Assembly: GCF_014839805.1 (NCBI RefSeq)
Contig: NC_051126.1
Location: 2,302,609-2,366,608 of the forward strand
Direction: 5' to 3'
Source: Manduca sexta
Lineage: Eukaryota; Arthropoda; Insecta; Lepidoptera; Sphingidae
Length of the DNA: 64,000 bases
The translations under genes were made by a program, and so were the position numbers. This document shows, piece after piece, positions 22,471 through 35,900 of this stretch (its first letter is position 1; each line of letters opens with the position of its first letter). Below the pieces are notes generated by a model. That model had not been told where the DNA came from and did not search any database. It saw only the letters and a list, made by a program, of their open reading frames with translations.

Positions 22471-23975
22471 TAAAAAAAGTTGCGAGCCATGCTTAGCTTA
22501 GTTTATAAATCCAGCATCTCCAGTTTTCTTACAAATTGGCATAGATTGGCCGCTGTTTGATCCAAAGAGCCAGTCTCTTTGGCGAGGGTCGCCGATTTCC
22601 ATTTGCATTTTAGCTGTGGTTATTGACCGTGGCGTCTTGGTCTCTTTTATAGTGCATTGTTTTTGCAGCATTGATTTATAAGGGTTCGATTTAAAAAGTA
22701 ATTTTGTTTTATTAACTTTATTATTTAGATTTTGAATACTTTATGATGTTTTCTTATTGATTACACTAATGTACCTACTATTTCAGGTAGGTATACCTAC
22801 CCCCCTTAAACAAAATTCTGCAAGAATACAGGTACGTATTAAATTAGGTCACCTAGTTCCCACGGTGAATTAAACATGAGATTTGACGCAGCCTGCAGTA
22901 TCGAAGAAAATATACATACTAGAAAAATCTCGATACTTAGTATAGTGACTTTCTATGATCAACTTAAAATGGTTTTCTTCGATTATATTTTCTTTGAAAT
23001 TTACGAAAAGAATGCGCGGATTATATTATTGTTTTATTAATGACGTTTTAGTAATAATCACGTAAACCGTAGTTACTTCTTTTGTTTTTTTATTGCCTTA
23101 GTAGGCAAACGCGCGAGCGGTACGCCTGACGGTAAGCAGCACCTGTCGCCCATGGACTAAAGCAATACCAGAGCCGCAGCCAAGCCGTTGACTACCGGAA
23201 TGCATTGTTTTATGGTACAAGAGAGGTTTACGTACGTCTACGTAAAGCCGCTCCTAACAATCTTCTACAATATATTTTACCGGTAGAGAGAAAAAGTATT
23301 GCCGTGAGCAATAACAAATTTTAGAATGTAATATGAATCTGATCGCGAAATATCCTGTAATCATTGAACCAAAAACATAGCATTATTCTCACACAGTCAA
23401 ACATTATATAATTAACCATGTTTTTTTTTAACGGACTTTATTATTTATTGTACTTATATAAAAACTTGTTCACCCACTCTTAAAGCAAAAGATACAAATA
23501 TTATGAATAATTTAATTATATTATTTTAGCATACATTTAAATCGCAAAAAAATACGTAATAGTATTTATTATTATATAATAATTGTAAGCCTTAGATGTA
23601 TAATTTATACCAGAGTTTGCAAAATAATAACATACGTCAAAACCTTTGGGTTTTGTCAAATTCGCCGAATTGTTGGAGCATTAACCCAACGAAATAAAAC
23701 AAAACATTCGTGTACTGTGTATGTGTCCGCGTAACCTTGAGCACCTTACATAATATTCTGTTAAGTAAGAATCTCAATGGACCGGCCAATGGCGGACAAG
23801 ACTTTCTCTCGGCCCGTCTCAGTTTCTAATAGATACTACTAAATTCAAACGTTCCGCAACTAAAAAGGCGGCAACACGCGTGTTCCATTTTCAAAATTAA
23901 AAAACTTGTCACACCATAAATCATTCTGGTGGACTAAAATAGCGTTCAATTTATTTTATTTTCATAAGTTATACA
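22471..23975. other. P450 upstream intergenic region
   Basis: Contains a dispersed repeat at about 23085-23290 (TTGCCTTAGTAGGCAAACGC, then CACCTGTCGCCCATGGAC). Immediately upstream of the P450 start no TATA box at a convincing distance was seen; a TCAGT initiator-like motif is at 23817-23821. Confidence 0.4.
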
Positions 23976-26900
23976 ATGTGGTGGTTAGTGTTGTTGTTGG
24001 TTATGTGCTTGTTATATTATTCGAGGCATCGGTTGCGATATTTCTCATCAAGAGGGGTGAAAACGCTTCCGCCGGTCCCGTTTTTGGGCAACCTGACAGC
24101 TGTCACTTTGGGACGGGAGAATTTCGTGGAGGCAATCGGAGCGGGCTACGACGCGTTCAGAGATCAAAGGTAATTCGAATATATTTTTTTTATCTAAGCA
24201 AATGTTTTGAGGCGACTGTTTCCTTAAACTTAACATTTATTCCAAATGGCTTGTTTACGGATAATTCAAATATCCGGTGTGTTTTTTTATCTTGTTTTTA
24301 GAATTTTGTTGGGGCTCTTTCCTTTGCAGTAAGCATAATTCAAATAAACATAATGTTTATTTAGATAACAATTTTAATGTAATTATTTTTATTTCTTACA
24401 CAGTAGTAAAGCTTTCTACTCAGATTTCCTTTAAAAATGCAACAAAATATATTATTATTGCGAAAGTTAATTACAAAACATATACAACTTTATTATTCTG
24501 AGCTAAATATGTAAATAAATTGTAAATTTTGTAATAATTTATTATACATTTGTGACATAACTAATACTGGATGTTTGCGAATATTTAAATTCTTTACCTT
24601 TTTTTTTATTACGTTTTTATCAACTTTTGAATATTCGGAACCATCCATAACCATTTACTTATTCTATATTAACCAACAAAATAATATAAAAACGAAGAAT
24701 TAATATCAATCTTGCTTCTCTTTTTAACCGACTTCAAAAAAGGAGGAGATTCCCAATTGGACTGTATTTTTTTATGTTCGTTACCTCAGAACTTTTGACT
24801 GGGTGAGCCGATTTTGATGATACTGTTTTTATTTGAAAGCTGGTGCTTCTCGTGTGGTCCCATATATAAAGTTTCTATGATTTTAGACCCTTGACTTCGA
24901 GGATACATCAGAAAACTTTTAAAATGATGTCACAAACATATACTGATTTTTACTAACACATCAAAGCAAAAATTAACACCTTTTTAACAAAGAACGTACC
25001 GCCTTCAAAAACCACTAAAAACAAAAAAATAATTTAGCATCACCTTTATACTGGTTACCAATTTTGAAGTCAAGGGCTGCCCAGTGATTCCAAAATATCC
25101 TATAAATGGATTATCTGAGTATAAAATCTTAAACATTACTGTTTACTTACAGATACTTCGGTCTATACCAGTATCTGGTGCCAACCCTGGTGCCTAGAGA
25201 CCCTGAGCTCATTAGGCAGATCATGGTGCGAGACTTCCACGCGTTCGCTGACCGAGGCGTCCATATTGGAGTGGATTGCGACCCGCTGTTTGGACGGAAC
25301 CTTATCATGTTGACTGGTTCGTAGAGACTAAGCTCAGAGGGGATTATAATTAACAATGCTTACCGTCCTTATTTAAGCTGTAAGGTGTCGCGCAGACACT
25401 CTCAAATGTATACTTTTGTTGGTGTATTATATATACATAGTAACTATTGGATGGTATTGATATTTACTATATAAAAGCACAAACAACTGGTTGGTTTCTA
25501 ATCTATACTAATATTACAAAGCTAAAGAGTTTGTTCGTTTGAACATGCTAATCTGAGGAACTACTAAATCGCTTTGGACTTTTCTCCCCAATAGGAAGTT
25601 ACATTACTTCTGATAGGCTACTTTAATTCCGGGCAAATATTTATCTCGGAACAGCTCATTCACGTGGGCAGAGCCGAAGGTTAGAGCTAGTTCATAAAAA
25701 ATTGGTACTTCACATTTCTGAGTAAGTACGTGTAAGGTACAATAGTCAGTTAGGAGGGTCCAACGATCTTAAAACATGATCAACAGCTCATTTAGAAAGT
25801 AGTCATTTTACAATTTCCTCAATTTAATTCATTTTTGTACATGGTCGTATTATGAATACCAATATGTGAACTTAATGGAACTGGTTTGTGTTGACACATG
25901 TTTATTCCTTAAATAACGAATGTTAAAAAATTGCACGTCCAGCGGTCACACTTTCCGATTCCCCGATACAATTCAGATGACCTAGTTCAAGTCGGTTACG
26001 TATAAACAGGCTCAAGTCTTTATCCCAGGTTGAGAAGATTTTAATGGAATTGATTGACGTACACATGGCGGTTTCCACGTCGTGAGCCAAAGAGAATATA
26101 ACACTACGGTAGATCGTGAGCGATGAGCTAACTATGAAACAAAATAACGGTTTCTTTTCGCAAAATAATAATGTGGCCTTAAATCTATTTTGCTTTTGAA
26201 TATTGTTAAGCCAAAAGTACAATCTAAACATTTGTTTTTTCTTTTCTACCAATATATTATCTTTTTTATATTGCATAATAAAAATCTATCATGTCTATAA
26301 ACGGAAAATAATAGACGCCCTTAATTCACTCGACCAAAACCAAATCTAAAGTTAGTAACAATTTAGCAAGAAGAATGAAGTGGGGAAAAGTTATTCATCA
26401 AATAAATAGAACTAATTGGCTTAATTCAAGTAACTCAATGATGAAACTACTAAAGTACAATTTATTTGGAGTGTAGACTCGTGTGCAAGTCAATAATACT
26501 CCTCGGAGCTTGGTTGATTCTTAGTAAAACATTTTTATTTATACTTAGAAAAGTGTAATGTTTGTAACCTAAAAATGTGGTTTTGGCTTGCGTTCGGTGG
26601 TGAGTGTAGTCCAAGTACTTATTTATTTAGTAAGCTATAGATATTGTTCTACTATCAAAACAATATAAATAAAAATATTATATATCTGCTCGTTGTTCTT
26701 ACCATACTCAAGAAAAAATACTTTTTGATAATTGGTAGAGCTTGTAAATATTTATTTACATTCACTTTATTACTCGCAGCACCATAATACCACATAATAA
26801 TAAAACCTAATCTAATAATAAACACTTATGACAAAATTAAAAAAATATACTTTTTTAGTAATATTATAATATATACGAAATATAAATACATATAAATGTT

Positions 26901-29900
26901 TGCTGTTAGGTTTCCTAGTTTATAAATATCGTATAGATTTTAATTACACCTCTTTATTAGGTTCAAAATGGCGTGCAATGCGCGTGGCTTTGTCCCCTGC
27001 GTTCTCTGGTGCACGTTGCCGCAACATGGCGCCACTCATGGCGGAAAGCGCGCGAGCTGTCGCCGACCATCTGAACGAAAGGATATGCCAACAACAGATT
27101 ATGGATGTTAATAAAGTTAGTACTATTAAATATTAATACCGGATTTGGGATTTAATTTGAAACATTTCAGACGCATGTTGTTATTTAGTTTTAGTGCCAA
27201 AATGTCCATCAACTCTATCGCTTATGTTTATTATGAGCAACGGAACAGTTACTGATCGTTAACTCCTATAAGTCATTCCAGTACACAGGGTATTTCGAAT
27301 TTTATGTTATATTGGATAAGGTAATTTCTTTGTTTAATATTTATATAATTTTATATTTTTCACCCTTTAACAATATCACAACTTCAATGTTACAAGAGAA
27401 TTGGAAACATATGGAAGATCAAATCCTCTTTACTCTATGAAGCTCTTATAGACCTTCTTTTATTTCTAACTTCTTACCTCTCCTCAGATCACAATGGCCT
27501 ACGTGAATGACGTCATCGCGTCTTGCGCGTTTGGTTTCGCTGTAGACTCACTGCAAGAACCAGACAACTGCATCTTCAAGTTGGGGAAGAAAGCCATTGT
27601 GCAGGACACTACTCAGGTCATGAAGTTCTTCGGGTATGAGAACATGAAGACTGTTATGAAGGTGTGATGCTTTTATTAAAGACGTTGAAATAATTCGAAG
27701 AAGATACTAAACGTTGTATGAAATATTCATTTCCTATACTACTAATAGCGTGAGTAAGTCATTCGCCTGATAGTAAAATACGATTAGACGTAAAGAAGAG
27801 AAACACAATCTAGATTTTTTTTATGTGCATTACAAAGTGACCCCAGTGCACCTGGCAGTAAGTGGAGTGGCGTCCAGTAGAATGTCAAGTAACGAGAGAC
27901 AGTTACCTCTCGGCAGTCGCCGTAATTATGCTGCCTGTCAGAACCTGATATACAAAGTCTGATCCCGAAACGCGAGACACTTAGGCTGAGAGTTTTAACA
28001 CCTTGTGTACGGTGGTCCCTATCCGAACGGATTATAAATATATCCTACCACCAGAAAATCTATAAAAAACTAAGCAATGCCTCGCATTGCTCGTCGCCTT
28101 GAGATGTAAATTTTTAAGTAATACAAATAGATCTTCCAATTGCCACCTAATTTCTGTGCAATTTTTTTTATATCCTACAATATTATTTTGTTTGCAGCTG
28201 ATGAATGTTCAAATAATCTCCACACAAGACGCTGAGCAGTTCTCTAAACTGTTCAAGTCAGCGCTACAAGCAAGACGAGAGAACAAAGTGAAACCGAGAC
28301 CTGACTTCATACAAATCCTAGTGGACGCTGCTCAAGGTAACAACAAAAATTTTGAATTACAATTAGAAACTAGTGAAGACCAAAGTTCCTAAGTACCTGG
28401 TATTACTTAAGCCTTTAATACCAATGTATGAAAAAAAAATTACAACCTAACATGATACTTTCTTTTCTAACCAAATTCCGGCGACCAGTCATAACAGAAA
28501 TCAGCCACATACGCAGGCGATATTATAATGCACAAGTGTTTGCGCAATACACAGCGCAATCTCTGTTCTTGTTGCAATTTAACATAATTACACTAAAAGA
28601 CTATTATTCTGAACCCGACTTCCTTTCGCGTAAGTGAAATAATATTGCAAAGGTATTTTATGTCCTAAATAGGAAATCAATCCCCTTGCTCTTCAATTGT
28701 ATTTAAAGATTTAAAATTACTTCTATCCCTCAGGAAAATCTCGGACGGAGGAAGGTGATGATACAAAGAATAGTCAACGTAAGTAAAACATTAGGGATAA
28801 AGATTTTTACATTAGTAGTTATTTTATGAATAATCATCAGAGAATCAATACTTTGCCTGACAAAATCGTGATAGAGTAGATAAGTTATGGAAATGATATG
28901 TACACAACTAGTACAAAAGTCCCTTAAATAAATAATAAAAAAAGAGTAGATAAGTTTATACTTATAGTCAAAAATATTTTTAGTAACACATAACATTGGA
29001 TAACATTTTCATTCGATAATGCAAAATTTTGCTGGTGGTAAAATATATTTCACAAAGAATACACACATAATTTATTAGAAAAATCAGAGGTGTATGCCCT
29101 TGGGATTTGAACCTGCGGACATTCGTCTCGGAGTCCGTTCCACAACCAACTAGGCCATCGCCGCTTCTTTGTGAATTATCGCTTGCTTTAACGGTGAAGG
29201 AAAACATCGAGAGGAAACCTGCATACCTGAGAAGTTCTCTATAGGAATTTCGAGGGTGTGTGAAGTCTACCAATCCGCACTAGGCCAGCGTGGTGGACTA
29301 AGGCCTAATCCCTCTCAGTAGTAGAGGAGGTCCGTGCTCAGCAGTGGGCAAGTATATAATACAGGGCTTTTATTATTATTATTATAAATATATTTTATAT
29401 CACCACTGTATACAATTGTGGCCGGCATAATTGTGTCAACTGCCGAGTGGTAATAATCTCTCGTCAGTCGACATCCTATTGGATCCTACTCCATTTATCA
29501 TCAGGTGCAGTGGAGACACTTTTCCATGCACGTAGAAAAAACCATACTCTATATTTTCTGATTTAGTTTTAACCCTGATAAGTACAAATAAAATTATAAA
29601 CAAAAGCAAAATTAATTAAAATTTTCTCTCTACAGAATACACAGACGACGACCTGGTAGCCCAAGCAGTATTATTCTACGTGGCCGGATACGACACCACA
29701 GCAAACCTGATCAACTATTTCCTGTACGAAATGGCAATTAACCAGCCCGTCCAGGAGAAGCTGCAGCAAGAGTTGGACAGAATGCCGGATGATCCAGATG
29801 ATCTGTACGAAGCTATCCAGGATTTAGAATATTTGGACATGTGTGTTTCTGGTAAGCCATCATTTAATATTGAATGTGATATAGTGGTAGTTCGATTTAA

Positions 29901-32900
29901 CAGTTTTATTTTAGGAGCAAAAAATCTTGAAATTAAGCTATGTTTAGTCTCTCCGTTCTTCCAATTCTTTCTTTACCGTCTTTCACGAAAGCATCACACC
30001 AATACAATATTATATTATGTGCTTTGTGCAATCTTGGCGGACTTGTACAAATATTTTACCAGTGGAGTGACTTTTGTACATTTTGTATAGTCAGTACTAT
30101 TGGTGGATATTTCTTTGTCCTCAGTCTTCATTCTTTTTCCTCGTGGATTCGGAACATATCCAATTTTTTTCTGGAGATGTAATGGGCAGTGATCACTACT
30201 ATAAGAATGTCTACTTTTGCTATAAAAAGAGCGCATTTATCAGGAATACATATATGTTCCTTTAAGGTGTTAAATCTGCCCCCTATAAATCTGTATGAAA
30301 TGTGTAAAACATCATATCTATGCTATGTATGCCTGTTGCGTATTTATTTGTTGTGTTGACAAGTCTTTCAGGGCATGTTAGTCGTACTCTGTTTGTAGAT
30401 CCAACTTGTAGGAAAAATAAACCCTTTTTCATCAACCCGAGAGCGCGATGAAAACCTGTCATGTTAGCATCGATTATATATATTATTATATCTAAATTAG
30501 CCAACGGGCGTTCGACGAAAACATTATGGAATTACATTCCTTCTTTTACAATTGCAAATCATAAAACTTGCCCTTGAAGATATGGATTCCAATTTCAATG
30601 TTAGATTTATTAGAGTCAAATGATTAAATTAAAATTGTGCTCATCAAAATGTATGCGCCAAAACTCGAAATGACGAAGCTGTCCCATTGAACAGCATTTG
30701 TCATAAAACAAGGAGTCAAACGAATACTGCCATCTTTTAAACGGCTGAATGTAATTATTATATACAAGACTGTAGAAAAATTAAAATAGTAAAACGTCCG
30801 AAAGGACAAATAGTATTCCAGACATTAGTACCCGCAAAGCCTCTGTCTTATCTCCCGGGGAGAACAACGTCTTATCTCATTAAAGCACTAAATACAATCT
30901 CAGTTAATTAGATATAAAGGAAAACTCTACTTAAAAACTAAATTAAAACACAAATTACATCCAAGTCATTACGCAATATAAGACGTTTATTCTACTGAAT
31001 AGGAAACAATTTGAAACATTCATTACCTCAAGACAATTATGCATCGCTGTTATTTATCCTGTGTACGAACATTTCAATGGCCATTTCGGAAAACGGACCA
31101 GAGTGTTCAAACAGACGATTAAACTACCAAAATCGATGTGCAAAATGGAACAATGGAAGTGCTGTGTGGCTAGCGAATCCTCTGTATAAACATTCCTACT
31201 AAAATGTCAATAATGACTGTTTTTTTAGTAGTCAAGGTTTGTTTGTCTATAGTATGTGATTGAACATAGTCCCACATAGCAGTAACATTGCTGGTTAACA
31301 CTACGCTTTACTTCCATCCCTGACTTAAGATTGATAACGTAGCTACAAAGTCTGTAGTTTTTGAGTGTTCATGATTTTGGTGGGATTCATTAAATAGAGA
31401 AAAGGATATAGAGTGACCTCATAGTGATACGTGGGCCGCTTCCAATAGGTCGATTTGGAAATTTTTGGGAAAGGTCTAATTTCAGCTTTGGACATCCTGC
31501 GGTTGATGATGATGATGATGACATAAAGTGGCGTGATCGAGAGGAAGCCTATATCCCATAGTGGTAGTATGCCGATTGATTAAATGGATAAATAAACTGA
31601 CTACATACTTATTATTCCACTTGCATTACCCATATTAATAAAGGATAATGAATAAGCACTCCTTTTATGTGATTTATTCAATTATTAACTAACCTGACAT
31701 ACTCTAAATATTTGATCTTCTTTTTAACCGACTTCAAAAAAAAGGAGGAGGTTATCAATGCGACGTGATTTTTTTTTTTTTTTTGTGTATTTGTTACCTC
31801 AGAACTCGCTCATTTATGAACCGATTTGGAAAATTCTTTTTTTATTCGAAAGAATTTCTCTCCAGATTGGTCCCATAAATTTTTTTTCAAGATCGCTTTG
31901 GTAGTTTGGTTTCAAAATTAAAAAAACTAGAATAATTATGTCGTCCAAGAAAACGAAATCGCGAATTTAGCTTTCCTGTGACGTATTTAGTTATGTTTTT
32001 GCATTGAGTTTGGTTGACTGTACTTCTCACATACTTATACATATAGCATAACATCTTTTCCCCGTGTCAGGGGTAGGCAGAGGCGTAACATTTCATCGCG
32101 ATAGTCGTACTGCGTGCGAAACACATTAGTTGTGTTTTTGCGTTGGGTTTAGTTGACTCTACTTCTTACATACATACATATATATAGCATCACATCTTTT
32201 CCCCTTTTCAGTGGTACTCAGAGGTGTAACTCCTCAGCGCGATAGTCGTATCATGAGCGAAACACAACTATGCCATAGCTTAACTAGCAATTTTAATTAG
32301 GAACTGACTCCAAAATTGGTATCCAATATATACTTGTTATGTGAAATTATTTTTTGGTTTTGAGTGGTTTTTGAAGGCGGTTTAATTTTTTGTTAAAATT
32401 ATTTTTCCATGTATATAATAAACAAATACGGATAGGTACCAATAAAATAACTTTATTTCAGAGGTGCTGAGACTATGGCCGCTGGTTGGAGCGTCGGACA
32501 GAAGATCTGTTACTATGTATGATTTTGGACCAACATACGAAGGCAGCGAAGACAGGCTAATTGTAAGTAGAATGTTTCTTCTTTAATATACATTTCTTAA
32601 TCAAGTGCTGCATATAATTTTTTCCTAATATATTACACAAATGCTAATCGTATTTTTCTGAAATATCTCTATCTATTTCTTTTTAAAGTATCAGGCAGGC
32701 TAACCATGCCAAACATTTGTTATGTATAGCTAATAGAAATTGAGAATTAATTGCGCATGAGAAAAACAGTAGGAAATCTGCATACCTTAGTCTCCTACAA
32801 GAATTTCGGAAGTACCAATGTAAACCCGCGCTAAATCAGACATAACGAAAGAAAACGTCACAATAGAGGAAACTTCTGCCCACCTGTTTCAGCTTATTAC

Positions 32901-35900
32901 AGAACTGATATAAACCCAATTCCAAGTATTTCTGTACAAAATAACGTTAACGGAAATACGTGACTCCTAATTTATTGTGAGATAACTATTAGCAGTATAA
33001 ATTAAGACAAACTTCGCAGTGTAGAGAACGAGAAACGAAGGGTCTCTAATTTGATTAACACTGCGGAACATGAGCTTGATTCGCTAATATTTGTTTGAGT
33101 ACTGGTTTAAACACAACACGTGTTAACAACTATAGATCAGCAGCAGGGATGGTGATTTCGATATAATTTAATAATCATAAAGTCAGTTGCAGACATTGTA
33201 GGATTCATATTAAAATTGACTTCTCTCATTTCGGTTTTTTAGAATTGAAATCATATCTACATTTTATAAATTATAACATTTATGCATTACAGCTTAAACG
33301 TGATGAAACATATTGAGTAATGTTTCTCGAAAGCACGCTGTGGTAATTATGTGAGCACTCCGGTTTGCGAAACATCCGTACACAATCGAATTTTTAAATG
33401 GGACAATCCGTGCGATCGTCGTTTCGTGTATATGCGAGCAAGTTTCCAACATTCATCACCTCTATGATATCATTTGCTCAACATAAACTTCTCTATAGAT
33501 TTCCATACTAACTCATGAAGTTTAATATCCAGTGACTTCCTGCAACCTTTAACAGGTCGATTGTCCATCATTGGAGACCGTTATTATCATATTGATCGCC
33601 ATTATTTTTTTCAGGCACCAGCCGGTATCCACGTCTGGATACCAATATACTCCATCCACAGAGACGAGAAATACTGGCCAGAACCAAACCGATGTATACC
33701 AGAACGATTCTCTTCTGAAAGGAAGGGAGATATAGTTCCTTACACTTATTTGCCTTTTGGAACTGGGCCTAGGCATTGTATAGGTGAGAAGAAGGCATAT
33801 TTAAGGATCAATCTAAATATAATTTTTAACTAAACAATTAAATCTAGCTAAATGATTTTTACATTAAATGATTGTTCCCTTGCTAAACAGTATAGATAGA
33901 CAAACGCGGTGCTGACCCAGAGATACTTTTGCTAATGACATATCACCTAACAAACAGTTCCCTACTTATGAATAACCCTACAATGGTCAATTTGGTTGAT
34001 GGTCTATATCTTATTACAAAATGCAACTATTTACATATTTTATATTTTTCTATTTACATAAATATAGTTTTGTAAGTAAAACTGAGATAGAGAAACTCTT
34101 TTAAGGATGTTTTTAACAAGTTCTAAAAAGTAAGTTTATTGAATGGGCTTTAAGCTATCTGACGACATAAAAATCATTTCTTTTTGAGATACCGGTTTGG
34201 AGCTTAGCACGACAGTATATTTTGCTACGGTGTATCAAAATAAATAAAATAAAATACTTTATTTATCACGTAGGCGAACAAAGTTGCACTTATGATACGT
34301 CAAAACAAAGCATAAGAATAATAATTATTATTTCTAAACAACTATTAAAATCTATACTATTATATAAAGCTGAAGAGTTTGTTTGTTTGTTTGTTTGTTT
34401 GTTTGTTTGTTTGTTTGTTTGTTTGAACGCGCTAATCTCAGGAACTACCGGTCCAAACTGAAAAATTCTTTTTGCGTTGGATAGCCCTATGTTCGTGGAG
34501 TGCTATAGGCTATATATCATCACGCTATACCCAATAGGAGCGGAGCAGTAATGCCTAATCTCAGGAACTACCAGTCCGAACTGAAAAATTCTTTTTGCGT
34601 TGGATAGCCCTTTGTTCGTGGAGTGCTATAGGCTATATATCATCACGCTATACCCAATAGGAGCAGAGCAGTAATGGCTAATCTCAGGAACTACCGGTTC
34701 GAACTAAAAAATAATTTTGTATTGGATAGCCCTTTGTTCGTGAAGTGCTATAGGCTATATATATCATCACGCTATGCCCAATAGGAGCGGAGCAGTAATG
34801 GCTAATCTCAGGAACTACCGGTCCAAACTGAAAAATTCTTTTTGCGTTAGATAGCCCTTTGTTTGTGGAGTGCTATAGGCTACATATCATCACGCTATGA
34901 CCAATAGGAGCGGAGCAATAATGAAACATGTTGCAAACACGGGGAAAAATTATTAGTTTTGAGAGCTTCCGTTGCGTGCGCTGCGTAAACGGTTAAAGTT
35001 ATGCAATAATGATGTATGACGGGATTGTTCCTCTTAAAAAGTTCTAAAAATATATATTATAAAACAAATTCCCTCGCTGCATCTGTCTGCCTGAACGTGT
35101 TAAACTCAAAAACTACCCAACGTATTAAGATGAAAGGACAATGCCCAAAACCAGGCTATCTTTGCGTCAGTCATGCGTCTTAACCAAATATCCACGAAAA
35201 ATCATCATTTTAATTATTACTTCATTTGTATTTATTTCAGTCATAAGCGAATGGGGTTTAAAAGATATGAAAAAAAAAGTTGTTTAATTGTTGCAAATGA
35301 AACACCGGATAATGTATTGCCAATATGGCGAATTGATACCAATTCATAACAAATTCCCTTTTTAAATGGAATAAAAAAGTAAATATTATGTACACTAAAT
35401 GTACCCGTACTTGAATTTATAATATATTTATTAAATATATTATTCATCTCAAATGTATTGTTATAAAATAATATATTTTACTTAATAATTATGACCAAAC
35501 TCCAAATAACTGATAAAAAAAGAGAAAATATTAATTGTTCCCAAACCAAACAAATAGCCACTTGTACTTGCATTGACAGAAATACAATAGTCAGCTAAAA
35601 CATATCTGGACTTTATATTTAATTAATGAATATATGACTACAGGTTTTTATTACACTGGTAACTGAAATTAATGACATTTTGACACTTCAGATTTGTTTG
35701 AATGTTAAATCATTAAAATATTTTGATATATTTTATCTTACTCAAGATCGGAGTGTTTTTCTTATGTATTTTAATGTTGAGTCGAAAAATCCTCTTTTAA
35801 AAAACAACGTGTATAGTGTGCGTTTCGAACTTTGAGACGGAAGGCTTTAATTAAGCAACACAATGTCGTCTAGAGCCTAGACCCAGGACAGTTAATCGAG

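Noticed and set aside
24048..24236. Minus-strand open frame over P450 exon 1
   Set aside because: Antisense shadow of a well-supported exon.
34222..34461. 79-codon frame with VCLF repeats
   Set aside because: Translation of the GTTT microsatellite in Helitron A.
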